NCBI RefSeq assembly: GCF_900169265.1
Contig: NZ_FXYX01000001.1
Coordinates: forward strand, 496,001 to 560,000
DNA: 64,000 nt
Direction of reading: 5' to 3'
Source: Brevibacterium iodinum ATCC 49514
Lineage (GTDB): Bacteria; Actinomycetota; Actinomycetes; Actinomycetales; Brevibacteriaceae
Shown: positions 26,367-34,629 of the stretch, piece by piece
Layout: each line of letters begins with the position of its first letter
How positions within the stretch are numbered: the stretch's first letter is position 1
Position numbers and translations under genes: made by a program
Notes under the pieces: model-generated
Told to the model about the DNA's origin: nothing
The model's input: only the letters and a program-made list of their open reading frames with translations
Database searches by the model: none

Positions 26367-27653
26367 GTGGTTGAAACAGACATGACTCCCCAGAAGCTCA
26401 CACTCGCCGGCGAGGTCGAGGCCGCTGCGCTGCGAATTTCCGATTCCGTCATCCTGTCGCCACTTCAGATCTGCGAGCGGTTGACGACCGCGACCGGTTC
26501 CACGGTCTACCTCAAGCGCGAGGACCTGCAGATGGTGCGGTCCTACAAGATCCGCGGCGCCTTCAACTTCATGCTCCAGCTCGATGCCGACGAACGCACA
26601 CGCGGTGTCGTCTGCGCCTCGGCGGGCAACCATGCCCAGGGCTTCGCCCGCGCCTGCAAGGAACTGGGCATCCAGGGCACGATCTTCGTACCGAAGACGA
26701 CGCCGAAGCAGAAGATCGAACGCGTCCGTCACTTCGGCGGGGAGCAGGTGACGATCGAGATCGCCGGTTCCACCTACGACGACGCCTCGGCACTGGCGCA
26801 CCGGTTCGCCGAACGCAATGAGGCACTCCTGGTTTCGGCCTTCGACGATATGCGCACCATCGCCGGTCAGGGCACCGTGGCCGCCGAGATCCACGCTCAG
26901 CTCGAGACCGACCCCGACTACATCATCGTGCCCGTCGGCGGAGGCGGAGTGCTCGCGGGAATCGCCGCCTATGCGGCCGAACGGATGCCGAACACGAAGG
27001 TCATCGGCGCCGAACCCGCCGGAGCCGCCTCGATGATCGCAGCGCTCAAGGCCGGCCACCCCGTGACCTTGGAGAACATCGACCGTTTCGCCGACGGCAC
27101 CGCTGTGCGCCGGGCCGGCAACCTCACCTATGACGTCATCGCCGACCTCGGCCTCGACATCCGCCCCGTCGCCGAGGGCGCGGTGGCCACCGAGATGCTC
27201 GATATGTACCAGGTCGACGGCATCATCGCCGAGCCCTCCGGCGCCCTGGCCTCGGCCGGGATCGGCGGCCCGGACTCGGACAAGCCGATCGCGATCGAAC
27301 CCGGGTCGACCGTGGTGTGCCTGGTCTCCGGCGGCAACAACGACATCTCCCGCTACCCGGAGATCCTCGAACGCTCACTCGTCCACGAAGGCCTCAAGCA
27401 CTACTTCATCGTCGACTTCCCGCAGGAGCCCGGCGCCCTGCGCCGATTCCTCAACGAGGTGCTCGGGCCCGAGGACGACATCGCGATGTTCGAGTACGTC
27501 AAACGCTCCGACCGGGAGACCGGACCGGCGTTCGTCGGCATCCAGCTCGGCTATGCCGAAGACCTGCCGAACCTGCTCGAGCGGATGGAGGCCTCGAATA
27601 TCGAGGTCGAGCGAGTCCACCAGAACTCGCCGATGTTCCGCCTCTTCGCCTGA
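26367..27653 (+). CDS. ilvA: threonine ammonia-lyase (biosynthetic)
   Basis: PLP enzyme converting threonine to 2-oxobutanoate, the first step of isoleucine synthesis. It has 428 residues from the GTG at 26367, the short actinobacterial form with one ACT-like regulatory domain. The PLP lysine is in VRSYKIRGAFN (Lys61). ASAGNHAQGFA and the phosphate-binding VGGGGVLAGI loop follow. The C-terminal regulatory domain (about 330-428) begins at LKHYFIVDFPQEPGALRRFL and carries the isoleucine/valine feedback site of the family. The GTG is chosen over the ATG 15 bases later because it lies six bases after a -10 box and neither has a ribosome site. A hairpin terminator follows. Confidence 0.95.
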   Translation: MVETDMTPQKLTLAGEVEAAALRISDSVILSPLQICERLTTATGSTVYLKREDLQMVRSYKIRGAFNFMLQLDADERTRGVVCASAGNHAQGFARACKELGIQGTIFVPKTTPKQKIERVRHFGGEQVTIEIAGSTYDDASALAHRFAERNEALLVSAFDDMRTIAGQGTVAAEIHAQLETDPDYIIVPVGGGGVLAGIAAYAAERMPNTKVIGAEPAGAASMIAALKAGHPVTLENIDRFADGTAVRRAGNLTYDVIADLGLDIRPVAEGAVATEMLDMYQVDGIIAEPSGALASAGIGGPDSDKPIAIEPGSTVVCLVSGGNNDISRYPEILERSLVHEGLKHYFIVDFPQEPGALRRFLNEVLGPEDDIAMFEYVKRSDRETGPAFVGIQLGYAEDLPNLLERMEASNIEVERVHQNSPMFRLFA

Positions 27654-27672
27654 GCGGTTTCGCTGCCGAATT

Positions 27673-27752
27673 TAGGTCGCTGTCGGATACTTCTGAGCTC
27701 CAGAAGTATCCGACAGCGACCTACATTCGAGGGCCAGTATCCGATAGCGACC
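27673..27752. terminator. 23-bp perfect hairpin plus a third repeat arm after ilvA
   Basis: Arms 27673-27695 and 27701-27723 are perfect 23-bp reverse complements around a 5-nt loop (AGCTC). A third, near-identical half (AGTATCCGATAGCGACC, one mismatch) follows at 27736-27752. The flanks CCGAATTT and CCGAATTC/ATTCGA also match in mirrored orientation. It serves as the ilvA terminator, but the third arm suggests a mobile or REP-like repeat family. Confidence 0.75.
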
Positions 27753-27857
27753 CGAATTCGAGCCGTGCAGCATCCTGTGCCGCCCTGCCTCATCCCGAGC
27801 GGCCCTCCACCGAACCCCACCTCGCGGATGCCCCTGCCCACTCGCGCACCCAGCTAC

Positions 27858-27863
27858 TAGAGT
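27858..27863 (+). promoter_or_regulatory. -10 box (TAGAGT) of a leaderless promoter
   Basis: TAGAGT, six nucleotides, then the ATG at 27870. No ribosome site precedes this ATG, so a leaderless transcript is likely for the oxidoreductase-bpa string. Confidence 0.55.
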
Positions 27864-27869
27864 GGATGT

Positions 27870-28874
27870 ATGCGCGCTATCACGATCACCTTCCCCGGTG
27901 AGCCCGAGGTCCTGCAGGTCACCGACGAACCCACGCCAGACATCGCCGCCGATGAAGTCCTCGTCCGCGTCCATGCCGCCGGCGTCAACAGGGCCGACTT
28001 GCTGCAGCGTCGCGGATTCTACGATCCCCCACCAGGGGCCACCGAGATTCCCGGCCTCGAGCTTTCCGGCACGATCGAAAAGCTCGGCGCCGACGTCACC
28101 GGCTGGTCCGTCGGCGACAGGGTGGCGGCTCTGCTCTCCGGCGGCGGATACGCCGAATACGTGCCCGTTCCCGCAGGTCAGCTGCTTCCCGTCCCCGCCG
28201 GCTTCGACCTCACCGAGGCGGCCGCCCTGCCCGAGGTGTTGTCGACCGTCTGGTCCAACATCGTCGGACGCGGACAGGTGCAGGCAGGCGAATGGCTGCT
28301 CGTCCACGGCGGCGGCTCCGGAATCGGCACGGCCGCGATCCAGATCGCGCGCCACCTCGGCGTGCAGATCGTCGTGACCGTCGGCTCCGAGAAGAAGGCC
28401 GAATTCTGCCGCGAACTCGGTGCCGATGCCGTCATCAACTACCGCGACGAGGACTTCGTCGAACGCGTCCACGAGATCTGCGTCCACGACGACGGGACGA
28501 CCGGTGCCGATGTCATCCTGGACATCATCGGCGCGAAGTACCTCGAACGAAACCTCAAGGCGCTGAACACCGACGGGCGTCTCGTCATCATCGGCATGCA
28601 GGGCGGAACGAAGACCGAGATCAACCTCGGCTGGCTCATGCAGCCGCGCAAGTCGGTCTCCGCCACGACCCTGCGGGCACGACCGAAGGAACAGAAGATC
28701 GAGATCGTCGCCGAGGTGGCCGACCAGCTGTGGCCGGCCGTGATCGCCGGTGACATCCGCCCGATCATCCACGAGACCGTGCCGCTGTCCGAAGCCGCCC
28801 GAGCCCATCAGATCCTCGAGGACGGAGCGAACATCGGCAAGGTGCTGCTCATCGTCGATGAGGAAGGTGCATGA
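27870..28874 (+). CDS. zinc-independent MDR-family NAD(P)H:quinone oxidoreductase (PIG3-like)
   Basis: A 334-residue medium-chain dehydrogenase/reductase of the quinone oxidoreductase branch. The catalytic-domain motif VHAAGVNRADLLQRRGFYDPPPGATEIPG is diagnostic of the TP53I3/PIG3-type subfamily. The nucleotide-binding site follows in LVHGGGSGIGTAAIQIA, then ELGADAVINYR. No structural zinc Cys cluster is present. It starts at a leaderless ATG and is the first gene of a string whose members are 3 nt apart or overlapping, containing bpa. Such enzymes reduce quinones using NADPH. A link to proteasome function would be speculative. Confidence 0.92.
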   Translation: MRAITITFPGEPEVLQVTDEPTPDIAADEVLVRVHAAGVNRADLLQRRGFYDPPPGATEIPGLELSGTIEKLGADVTGWSVGDRVAALLSGGGYAEYVPVPAGQLLPVPAGFDLTEAAALPEVLSTVWSNIVGRGQVQAGEWLLVHGGGSGIGTAAIQIARHLGVQIVVTVGSEKKAEFCRELGADAVINYRDEDFVERVHEICVHDDGTTGADVILDIIGAKYLERNLKALNTDGRLVIIGMQGGTKTEINLGWLMQPRKSVSATTLRARPKEQKIEIVAEVADQLWPAVIAGDIRPIIHETVPLSEAARAHQILEDGANIGKVLLIVDEEGA

Positions 28875-28877
28875 CCA

Positions 28878-29483
28878 ATGACTGAGACTCCCGAGCCCGC
28901 GGACGATGTCCAGAACTCCGCGGGTGAGACGAGCGCCGCGGACGCAGCGAACGCCGACAGTGTGGGGAATGCTGACGGTGTGGCGAACGACGACGAGTTG
29001 CGGACCGGCCTCGCCAAGGCGCAGCACGATCAGGCGGATGTCTCGTCACCGGCGAAGGTGATGCGCATCGGCACCATGGTCAAGCAGCTGCTCGAGGAGG
29101 TCCGCGGCACCGAGCTCGACGAGAAGGGCCGCGAGCGCCTCGCCGAGATCCACCGCCGCTCCATCGACGAACTCGAAGATGGGCTGTCGAAGGACCTCAT
29201 CGAGGAGCTCGAGCGCCTCGATCTGCCCTTCGACTCGGCCGACGGTCCCCCGACGACCTCGGAGCTGCGGATCGCACAGGCTCAGCTCGTCGGTTGGTTA
29301 GAGGGTCTCTTCCACGGCATCCAGACCGCGATCATGGCTCAGCAGGCCATGGCCCAGCAGATGGCCGGTCGCGGCCAGCTGCCTCCGGGAGTGGTTCCGC
29401 CCGGCATGACGCCGGCTGACGGGCAGCCCGGCGAGAAGAAGAAGTCGGACCGCCATGATCCCGGCACCGGCAACTATCTGTGA
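28878..29483 (+). CDS. bpa: bacterial proteasome activator Bpa
   Basis: A 201-residue, ATP-independent ring activator of the actinobacterial 20S proteasome (PafE/Bpa family). After an acidic, disordered N-terminus (1-55) the helical core shows the family's KVMRIGTMVKQLLEEVRGTEL, RRSIDELEDGLSKDL, and ELRIAQAQLVGWLEGLFHGIQ segments. The C-terminus ends GTGNYL, matching the GQYL-type penultimate-Tyr motif that docks in proteasome alpha-ring pockets. Start is 3 nt after the previous stop, with GAGGAAGG upstream. It implies that this genome also encodes a 20S proteasome elsewhere. The next gene overlaps its stop (GTGA). Confidence 0.93.
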   Translation: MTETPEPADDVQNSAGETSAADAANADSVGNADGVANDDELRTGLAKAQHDQADVSSPAKVMRIGTMVKQLLEEVRGTELDEKGRERLAEIHRRSIDELEDGLSKDLIEELERLDLPFDSADGPPTTSELRIAQAQLVGWLEGLFHGIQTAIMAQQAMAQQMAGRGQLPPGVVPPGMTPADGQPGEKKKSDRHDPGTGNYL

Positions 29484-30049
29484 AGCGCTTCTTCTCGGGC
29501 CTGCGCAAGAAGGCGCCGACCGCGGTCAAGGACGATGACCGGTTCGGCACCGGTCTGTGGCGGCACAACCGTGACCGCTTCATCCGCGCCGTCGACCGGT
29601 ACTACACCACCGCGGTGGCCCTCCACGAAGCACGGGGCTCCGGTGACAGCACCACCTCGTCAGCCGCCTCGGCGGACCCATCCGACGGCGAGGCCACGGC
29701 CGCCTCGGCGAAAGATCCGATCGACGTCATCGTCGACGGCACCCACCGGCTCAACGCACTCGTCGATGTCGTCGACGACCTCACCGCGACCCTCCATGCC
29801 CGCTGTCCCGTCACCGGTCAGGTGGTGCCCGGGCCCGTTCGGCAGGCCGTCGGCGACGCACCGGAGCTGCTGACGAAGGCCTCGTCGAAGGTCGGCGAGG
29901 CGGTGCTCGCGGCGTCGATGGCACGGTCGGATGGCCCATCGGGACGGTCGATCGACTCGAGCGCGGAGGCGACGGTTCGGTTCATCACCGATGCCGAGGA
30001 GCTGCTGGAGCGAGCGCGGGAGATTCTCGCTAGGGTGGAGGCACCATGA
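29480..30049 (+). CDS. uncharacterised helical protein coupled to bpa
   Basis: A 189-residue protein with GTG start overlapping the bpa stop. It begins with a basic stretch (MKRFFSGLRKKAP), continues with RHNRDRFIRAVDRYYTTAVALHE, then has a Ser/Ala/Asp linker (about 55-75) and a second helical region (about 78-187) ending FITDAEELLERAREILARVEAP. No enzymatic motif, signal or membrane helix is seen and I do not recognise the family. The double overlap (GTGA before, ATGA after) means its translation is tied to bpa and to the HAD phosphatase. It is therefore a candidate accessory factor for Bpa. Confidence 0.8.
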   Translation: MKRFFSGLRKKAPTAVKDDDRFGTGLWRHNRDRFIRAVDRYYTTAVALHEARGSGDSTTSSAASADPSDGEATAASAKDPIDVIVDGTHRLNALVDVVDDLTATLHARCPVTGQVVPGPVRQAVGDAPELLTKASSKVGEAVLAASMARSDGPSGRSIDSSAEATVRFITDAEELLERAREILARVEAP

Positions 30050-30888
30050 GAACTCCGATCAGCCCCGATATCCTGCCGCCCTATGACTTCGACCTCGGCC
30101 TCGTCGCCAGCGATATCGACGGCACTCTGCTGCTGAACTGGAAGCCGATCTCGACGGCCACGATCGATGCGATCCACCGCTGTCAGGATGCGGGAATCCC
30201 CTTTGTGCTCGTCACCGGGAGGCCGATGCGGTGGTTGGCGCCGATCGCCGAGCAGATCCCCGACCTCGGACGGGTCGTCTGCCTCAATGGGGCAGTCGTC
30301 TACGACATCGCCTCTCAGTCCGTCATCGACGCCCACACCATCGACTCACAGACGCTGGCGGAGATCACGGCTGCGGTCCGGGTCGATCATCCCGATGCCC
30401 GGTTCGCCTACGAGACACTCAACGGCGGCTTCATCGATCGGGAGTTCGTCACCGGCCGACCCCGTGAGGCCCGGATCATCGACGATGTCTCCGAACTAGC
30501 CGGCGAAGACGTCGTCAAGGTGCTCGTGCGTCTGGCCACGAGCGATTCGCAGGCGATGCACGACCTCATCGATCCGCTCGTCGACGGCACCTGTCATGCC
30601 TCGTTCTCCGAGCCGGACAACGGTCTCGTCGAACTCGCGCCGTTCGGGATCACGAAGGCGAAGACGCTGTCGGATCTGTGCGACCACCTCGGGGTGGCAC
30701 GCTCGCAGGTGATGGCGTTCGGGGATATGCCCAATGACATCGAGATGCTGTCCTGGGCCGGGCACGGGGTCGCGATGGGCAATGCGCTGGGATCGGTCAA
30801 GGCGATCGCCGCGGCCGTGACGGAGGCCGTCGACGACGACGGCGTCGCCCGCTACCTCGACGCAGTCTTGGACACCCGCCCCAACTGA
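30046..30888 (+). CDS. Cof-type HAD phosphatase
   Basis: A 280-residue haloacid-dehalogenase superfamily hydrolase of the Cof/IIB type. Motif I is ASDIDGTLL (about residues 18-26) with the nucleophilic Asp, motif II is VLVTGRP, and the Lys of motif III is in FGITKAKTL. Motif IV is AFGDMPNDIEMLSWAGHGVAMGNA. A cap domain lies between motifs II and III. Typical substrates are sugar phosphates, nucleotides or flavin precursors; the specific one is unknown. The ATG overlaps the previous stop (ATGA). A second paralogous HAD gene faces it across a shared terminator. Confidence 0.92.
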   Translation: MRTPISPDILPPYDFDLGLVASDIDGTLLLNWKPISTATIDAIHRCQDAGIPFVLVTGRPMRWLAPIAEQIPDLGRVVCLNGAVVYDIASQSVIDAHTIDSQTLAEITAAVRVDHPDARFAYETLNGGFIDREFVTGRPREARIIDDVSELAGEDVVKVLVRLATSDSQAMHDLIDPLVDGTCHASFSEPDNGLVELAPFGITKAKTLSDLCDHLGVARSQVMAFGDMPNDIEMLSWAGHGVAMGNALGSVKAIAAAVTEAVDDDGVARYLDAVLDTRPN

Positions 30889-30898
30889 CCCTCTATTG

Positions 30899-30954
30899 CT
30901 ACCTGACGGCGGCCCAGCTTCCTCGCGCGAGGTTGCTGGGCCGCCGTCGGGTAG
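30899..30954. terminator. bidirectional terminator between convergent HAD genes
   Basis: 20-bp arms (30899-30918 and 30935-30954) pair with a single G-T wobble around a 16-nt loop that is itself palindromic (CCTCGCGCGAGG). It lies between two convergent genes with only 69 bp between their stops. Confidence 0.8.
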
Positions 30955-30957
30955 TAA

Positions 30958-31806
30958 TCAGGGGCGGGTGTTGGTGGTGCCCTCTGCTTCGAGGAGAGTC
31001 GTGTCGAGGCTGAAGTAGTCGACCAGTGCTACGGCCAGTCCGTCGTCGTCGACCGAATCGGTGACCACGCTCGCGAGCACCTTGAGTTCGTCCTTCGACT
31101 GCCCCATGACGATTCCGTGTTCGACCCATTCGATCATCTCGAGGTCGTTGAGTCCGTCTCCGGCACCCACAGTGTGGGCGTGCTTGACCCCGAGCTCCTC
31201 GGCCACGATCTCCAGACCGCTGGCCTTCGAGACCCCGTCCGGGGCGATGTCGAGCCAGTTGCTCCAGCCCACCGAATAGCTGACCTCATGCAGTCCGAGC
31301 GAGTCCACGGCGGCGGCGAACTCCTCGGCGGTGCCGTTGACCTCGCGCATGACGATGCGGGTAGCCTGCTTGGTCAGCAGCTCGTCGAAGTCGACGATGT
31401 CGAGGGTGTCGGATTCGGCGAGTTCGCCGACCGGGAACGCCCCGGACGCCCACCGGTGCAGGTCCGGATCCTCGACGAGGAACAGTGCCGTCGGCAGCGC
31501 CGCGTGCATCTGCTCGAGCGCATCCTTCGGGTCGAACGACACAACATGGTGCAGCTCCCACCCCAACGGCAGCTCCGGGTCGAGGCGGACGACGACCGAT
31601 CCGTTCGAGCACACGATGAAGCCGTGTTTGAGGTCGAGCGCGTGGACGACCTCGAGCGCTCCCGGCAGGGCACGGCCGGTGGAGACCACGAGGTGGTGGC
31701 CATCCTCGGCGAGCCGATCGAGCACCTGCTTCACCGACTCCGACAGGGATCCGTCGTAGCCGACGATCGTGCCGTCGACATCGAGTGCGATGAGGTGCGG
31801 GGTCAA
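30958..31806 (-). CDS. Cof-type HAD phosphatase (second copy)
   Basis: A 282-residue HAD hydrolase read from the TTG at 31806, which has GGGAG 5 nt upstream; the open frame continues to 31875 without family similarity. Motif I is IALDVDGTIVGYDGS near the N-terminus, motif II is LVVSTGRALPG, the motif III Lys is in DGVSKASGLEIV, and motif IV is VGAGDGLNDLEMIEWVEHGIVMG. It is similar in layout to the convergent HAD gene at 30046, but sequence identity looks modest, so this is not a recent duplication. Substrate unknown. Confidence 0.9.
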   Translation of the reverse strand: MTPHLIALDVDGTIVGYDGSLSESVKQVLDRLAEDGHHLVVSTGRALPGALEVVHALDLKHGFIVCSNGSVVVRLDPELPLGWELHHVVSFDPKDALEQMHAALPTALFLVEDPDLHRWASGAFPVGELAESDTLDIVDFDELLTKQATRIVMREVNGTAEEFAAAVDSLGLHEVSYSVGWSNWLDIAPDGVSKASGLEIVAEELGVKHAHTVGAGDGLNDLEMIEWVEHGIVMGQSKDELKVLASVVTDSVDDDGLAVALVDYFSLDTTLLEAEGTTNTRP

Positions 31807-31929
31807 TGTGTCTCCCAACGTATGCGTATATCTTCTTGTCGTCGTTCTTCCCGGCGCCGAGGCGACCGAACCCAACCGAATCCCGCTGAGTTCCGCCGCA
31901 CGGTCAGTGCCCCGCGTCCCGGCACAGGC

Positions 31930-33210
31930 TCAGTAGCGCGGTCCTTCCGGTCCTTGTGCGGTCATCCCGCGGAGGTAGGGCCGCAGCGCCTCGGGCACCG
32001 AGACGGAACCGTCCGCCTGCTGATGGTTCTCGAGGATCGGCACCAGCCAGCGGGTGTTGGCCATCGTTCCGTTGAGGGTGGCGACGGGCCGGGTCGATCC
32101 GTCGCGGCGTTCGCGTATCTGCAGGCGGCGAGCCTGGAATGTCGTGCAGTTCGACGTCGAGGTCAGCTCGCGGTAGGTCCCCTGAGTCGGCACCCAGGCT
32201 TCGCAGTCGAACTTGCGGGCGGCCGAATCACCGAGGTCGCCGGCAGCAGTATCGATGACCCGGTACGGCAGCTCGCACAGTCCGAGCATCTTCTCCTGCA
32301 GCGACAGCATCCGCTCGTGTTCGGCTTCGGCATCCTCGACCGGGACGTAGGCGAACATCTCGACCTTCTGGAACTGGTGGACGCGGATGATCCCGCGGGT
32401 GTCCTTGCCGTAGGAGCCGGCCTCGCGGCGGTAGCAGGAGGAGATGCCGGCGTAGCGCAGCGGACCGTCCGAGAGGTCGATGATCTCGTCCATGTGGTAT
32501 CCGGCCAGGGGCACCTCGGAGGTGCCGACGAGGAACAGGTCGTCGGCTTCGAGGCGGTACACCTCGTCGGCGTGCTCGCCGAGGAACCCGGTGCCGCGCA
32601 TGACCTCGGGACGGACCAGGGTCGGGGTGATGGTCGGGCTGAACCCGGCCTCCTCGGCGACGTCGCGGGCGAGGTTGAGCAGGGCCATCTCCAGCTTCGC
32701 GCCGAAGCCGGTGAGGTAGTGGAAACGCGATCCGGAGACCTTCGTTCCCCGCTGTGTGTCGATGGCCTTCAGCTGCTCGCCGATCTCGAGATGGTCGAGC
32801 GGTTCGAAGCCTTCAGGGGCGAAGTCACGGGGTTCACCGACCGTTTTGAGCGTCACGAAGTTCTCTTCGCCGCCTGCCGGGATGCCGTCGATGATGAGAT
32901 TCGGGACCTTCGACACGAGCTGGTCGAAAGCGAAAGTGGCTTCTTCAGACTCGGCCGACAGTGACTTCACGGCCTCGGACTTCGCCTTGCCCTCGGCGAT
33001 GAGTGCCGGCTTGTCCTCCTTCGGCGCCTTCGCGATCTGGGAGGAGAACGACTTCTGATCCGCACGTGCGTCTTCGAAGGCGGTGATGGCCGCACGACGC
33101 GCGGAATCGGCGGCGATGACCTCGTCGATGAGCTCGACGGATGCCCCGCGAGCCTCCTGCGATGCCTTGAACAGGGCCGGGTTGTCTCTGAGAAGCGCTA
33201 GATCGATCAC
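31930..33210 (-). CDS. serS: seryl-tRNA synthetase
   Basis: A 426-residue class II aminoacyl-tRNA synthetase charging tRNA-Ser. The N-terminal coiled-coil arm (about 1-105, [18 protein letters not shown] onward) binds the long variable arm. The catalytic core has motif 2 ([17 protein letters not shown], then [11 protein letters not shown]), the serine-binding [10 protein letters not shown] segment, and motif 3 ([19 protein letters not shown]). Length is normal for the family. The GTG start at 33210 sits six bases after a TAAGCT box, so the gene may be leaderless, although GGGAGG lies in that gap. The window also encodes two of the cell's tRNA-Ser species. Confidence 0.97.
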   Translation of the reverse strand: MIDLALLRDNPALFKASQEARGASVELIDEVIAADSARRAAITAFEDARADQKSFSSQIAKAPKEDKPALIAEGKAKSEAVKSLSAESEEATFAFDQLVSKVPNLIIDGIPAGGEENFVTLKTVGEPRDFAPEGFEPLDHLEIGEQLKAIDTQRGTKVSGSRFHYLTGFGAKLEMALLNLARDVAEEAGFSPTITPTLVRPEVMRGTGFLGEHADEVYRLEADDLFLVGTSEVPLAGYHMDEIIDLSDGPLRYAGISSCYRREAGSYGKDTRGIIRVHQFQKVEMFAYVPVEDAEAEHERMLSLQEKMLGLCELPYRVIDTAAGDLGDSAARKFDCEAWVPTQGTYRELTSTSNCTTFQARRLQIRERRDGSTRPVATLNGTMANTRWLVPILENHQQADGSVSVPEALRPYLRGMTAQGPEGPRY

Positions 33211-33216
33211 CCTCCC

Positions 33217-33222
33217 AGCTTA
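33217..33222 (-). promoter_or_regulatory. -10 box (TAAGCT) of serS, leaderless geometry
   Basis: On the minus strand TAAGCT is followed by six nucleotides (GGGAGG) and the GTG start of serS at 33210. The divergent kinase promoter lies about 60 bp away. Confidence 0.5.
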
Positions 33223-33279
33223 ACGGGCTGGGCGTGTTTTCGACATTCGGCGCTCAGCCTGCACACGACTTCGACGCGG

Positions 33280-33285
33280 TAGATT
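33280..33285 (+). promoter_or_regulatory. -10 box (TAGATT) of the diacylglycerol kinase gene, leaderless geometry
   Basis: TAGATT, six nucleotides, then the ATG at 33292. No independent ribosome site upstream. Confidence 0.55.
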
Positions 33286-33291
33286 TGGGAC

Positions 33292-34407
33292 ATGATCATC
33301 GAGTTGGACCCCCTGATGACCTGGGTCATCGTCATCGGTGCCCTCGCCGTGCTCGCGGCCGCATTCCTCATCGGCCGCCGCTACGGCGTGCGACGCACGC
33401 TCAATACGATGAGACGCTACGCCCACCCGCCGAACCTCTCCGACGAGGCCGTCCATGATGCGGCCCGATACCGTGCCGCGCTCATCGTCAATCCCACGAA
33501 GACCGATGTGCGGAAATTGGCCGCCACCGCCGAGGCGATCTGTCGTTTCGAGGGATGGAACCCTCCGCTCGTGCTCGAGACCACCCCCGAGGATTCCGGT
33601 GAGGGGGCCACGGTCCGTGCCCTCGATGAGGGAGTCGACGTCGTCATCGCCGCCGGCGGGGACGGCACCATCCGCGCGGTCGCCTCGGCGCTGGCGGGAA
33701 CCTCCACTCCGCTGGGGATCGTGCCGTTGGGGACCGGGAACCTGCTCGCCCGCAATATCGACCTCGTCCTCGACAAAACGGAGTGGGCGCTGCGGATCGC
33801 CCTGTGGGGACGCAACCGGGAAATCGACGTGGGCACGGCGAAGATCGCCCCCGACGGCGATACCCATGTCTTCACCGTGATGACCGGACTCGGCTTCGAC
33901 GCCGCGGTCATGGCCGATACCAACGACGATCTCAAGGCCCGCCTCGGATGGCTCGCCTACGTCGAAGCGGGATCGCGGAAGCTCACCGGCAAACCCAGTC
34001 ACGTCAAGGTCACGTTCGACGACGAATATCGGATCTCGGCAAGGGTGCGTTCGGTGCTCGGCGGCAACTGCGGCCGATTGCAGGGAAGCATCCAGCTGCT
34101 TCCGCAGGCCGTGATCGACGACGGCATGCTCGACGTGCTCATCGTCAGCCCGAAGAACCTCGGCCAATGGGTCGGCGTGCTCGCTTCGATCGCCGGACGC
34201 CGAGCCTCACGCGGGCTGCACACGAACATCCGGAAGTGCCGAAAGGTCGTCATCGAAGCCGGCGAGGAGGTCGATATCCAGATCGACGGAGATCCGCTGG
34301 GTCAGTCGTCCTACCTCGAGATGGAGGTCGACCCCTCCGCCCTGACCGTCCGCGTGCCCACCGTCGAACAGCGCAAGCAGATCCGCGCCGAGGCGTGGCC
34401 GGTATAG
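33292..34407 (+). CDS. diacylglycerol/lipid kinase-family protein
   Basis: A 371-residue lipid kinase of the DagK/YegS family. An N-terminal membrane helix (about residues 9-28, MTWVIVIGALAVLAAAFLIG) is followed by the catalytic domain. The ATP-binding signature is VVIAAGGDGTIRAVASAL (GGDGT), and the LGIVPLGTGNLLARNI motif comes next. The second domain (about 170-340) contains VGTAKIAPDGD and FTVMTGLGFDAAVMADT, and ends with VDIQIDGDPLG. It probably phosphorylates diacylglycerol or a related lipid for phospholipid recycling. It is divergent from serS. Confidence 0.92.
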   Translation: MIIELDPLMTWVIVIGALAVLAAAFLIGRRYGVRRTLNTMRRYAHPPNLSDEAVHDAARYRAALIVNPTKTDVRKLAATAEAICRFEGWNPPLVLETTPEDSGEGATVRALDEGVDVVIAAGGDGTIRAVASALAGTSTPLGIVPLGTGNLLARNIDLVLDKTEWALRIALWGRNREIDVGTAKIAPDGDTHVFTVMTGLGFDAAVMADTNDDLKARLGWLAYVEAGSRKLTGKPSHVKVTFDDEYRISARVRSVLGGNCGRLQGSIQLLPQAVIDDGMLDVLIVSPKNLGQWVGVLASIAGRRASRGLHTNIRKCRKVVIEAGEEVDIQIDGDPLGQSSYLEMEVDPSALTVRVPTVEQRKQIRAEAWPV

Positions 34408-34535
34408 CTCAGGAGTGCTGAATTCGCGCGGCCGACGCGTCCTTTCGCCGAGGCGGCACTGACGGTCATTCTTTTACCGACGAGTAGGTCACGAAACGAT
34501 CAAAGGAATTCACCTAAGTGTTACCGCTTTTAAAC

Positions 34536-34629
34536 CTGAACAAAACGTACAGAAATAGTTTGGAAAATCCTCAGAACCTAAAATGAGTGCCGTATCACAC
34601 CCCTCGCCACAGAGATTGAAGGCACTCCA
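34536..34629 (+). promoter_or_regulatory. AT-rich promoter/leader of first LPXTG gene, motif shared with second
   Basis: CTGAACAAAACGTACA at 34536-34551 recurs, with one substitution, at 36646-36661 upstream of the second LPXTG gene, at almost the same distance from the ATG (79 and 81 nt). A TAAAAT -10-like box lies at about 34577-34582 with TAGTTT 17 nt upstream. The region from 34470 is much more AT-rich than the rest of the window. Confidence 0.6.
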
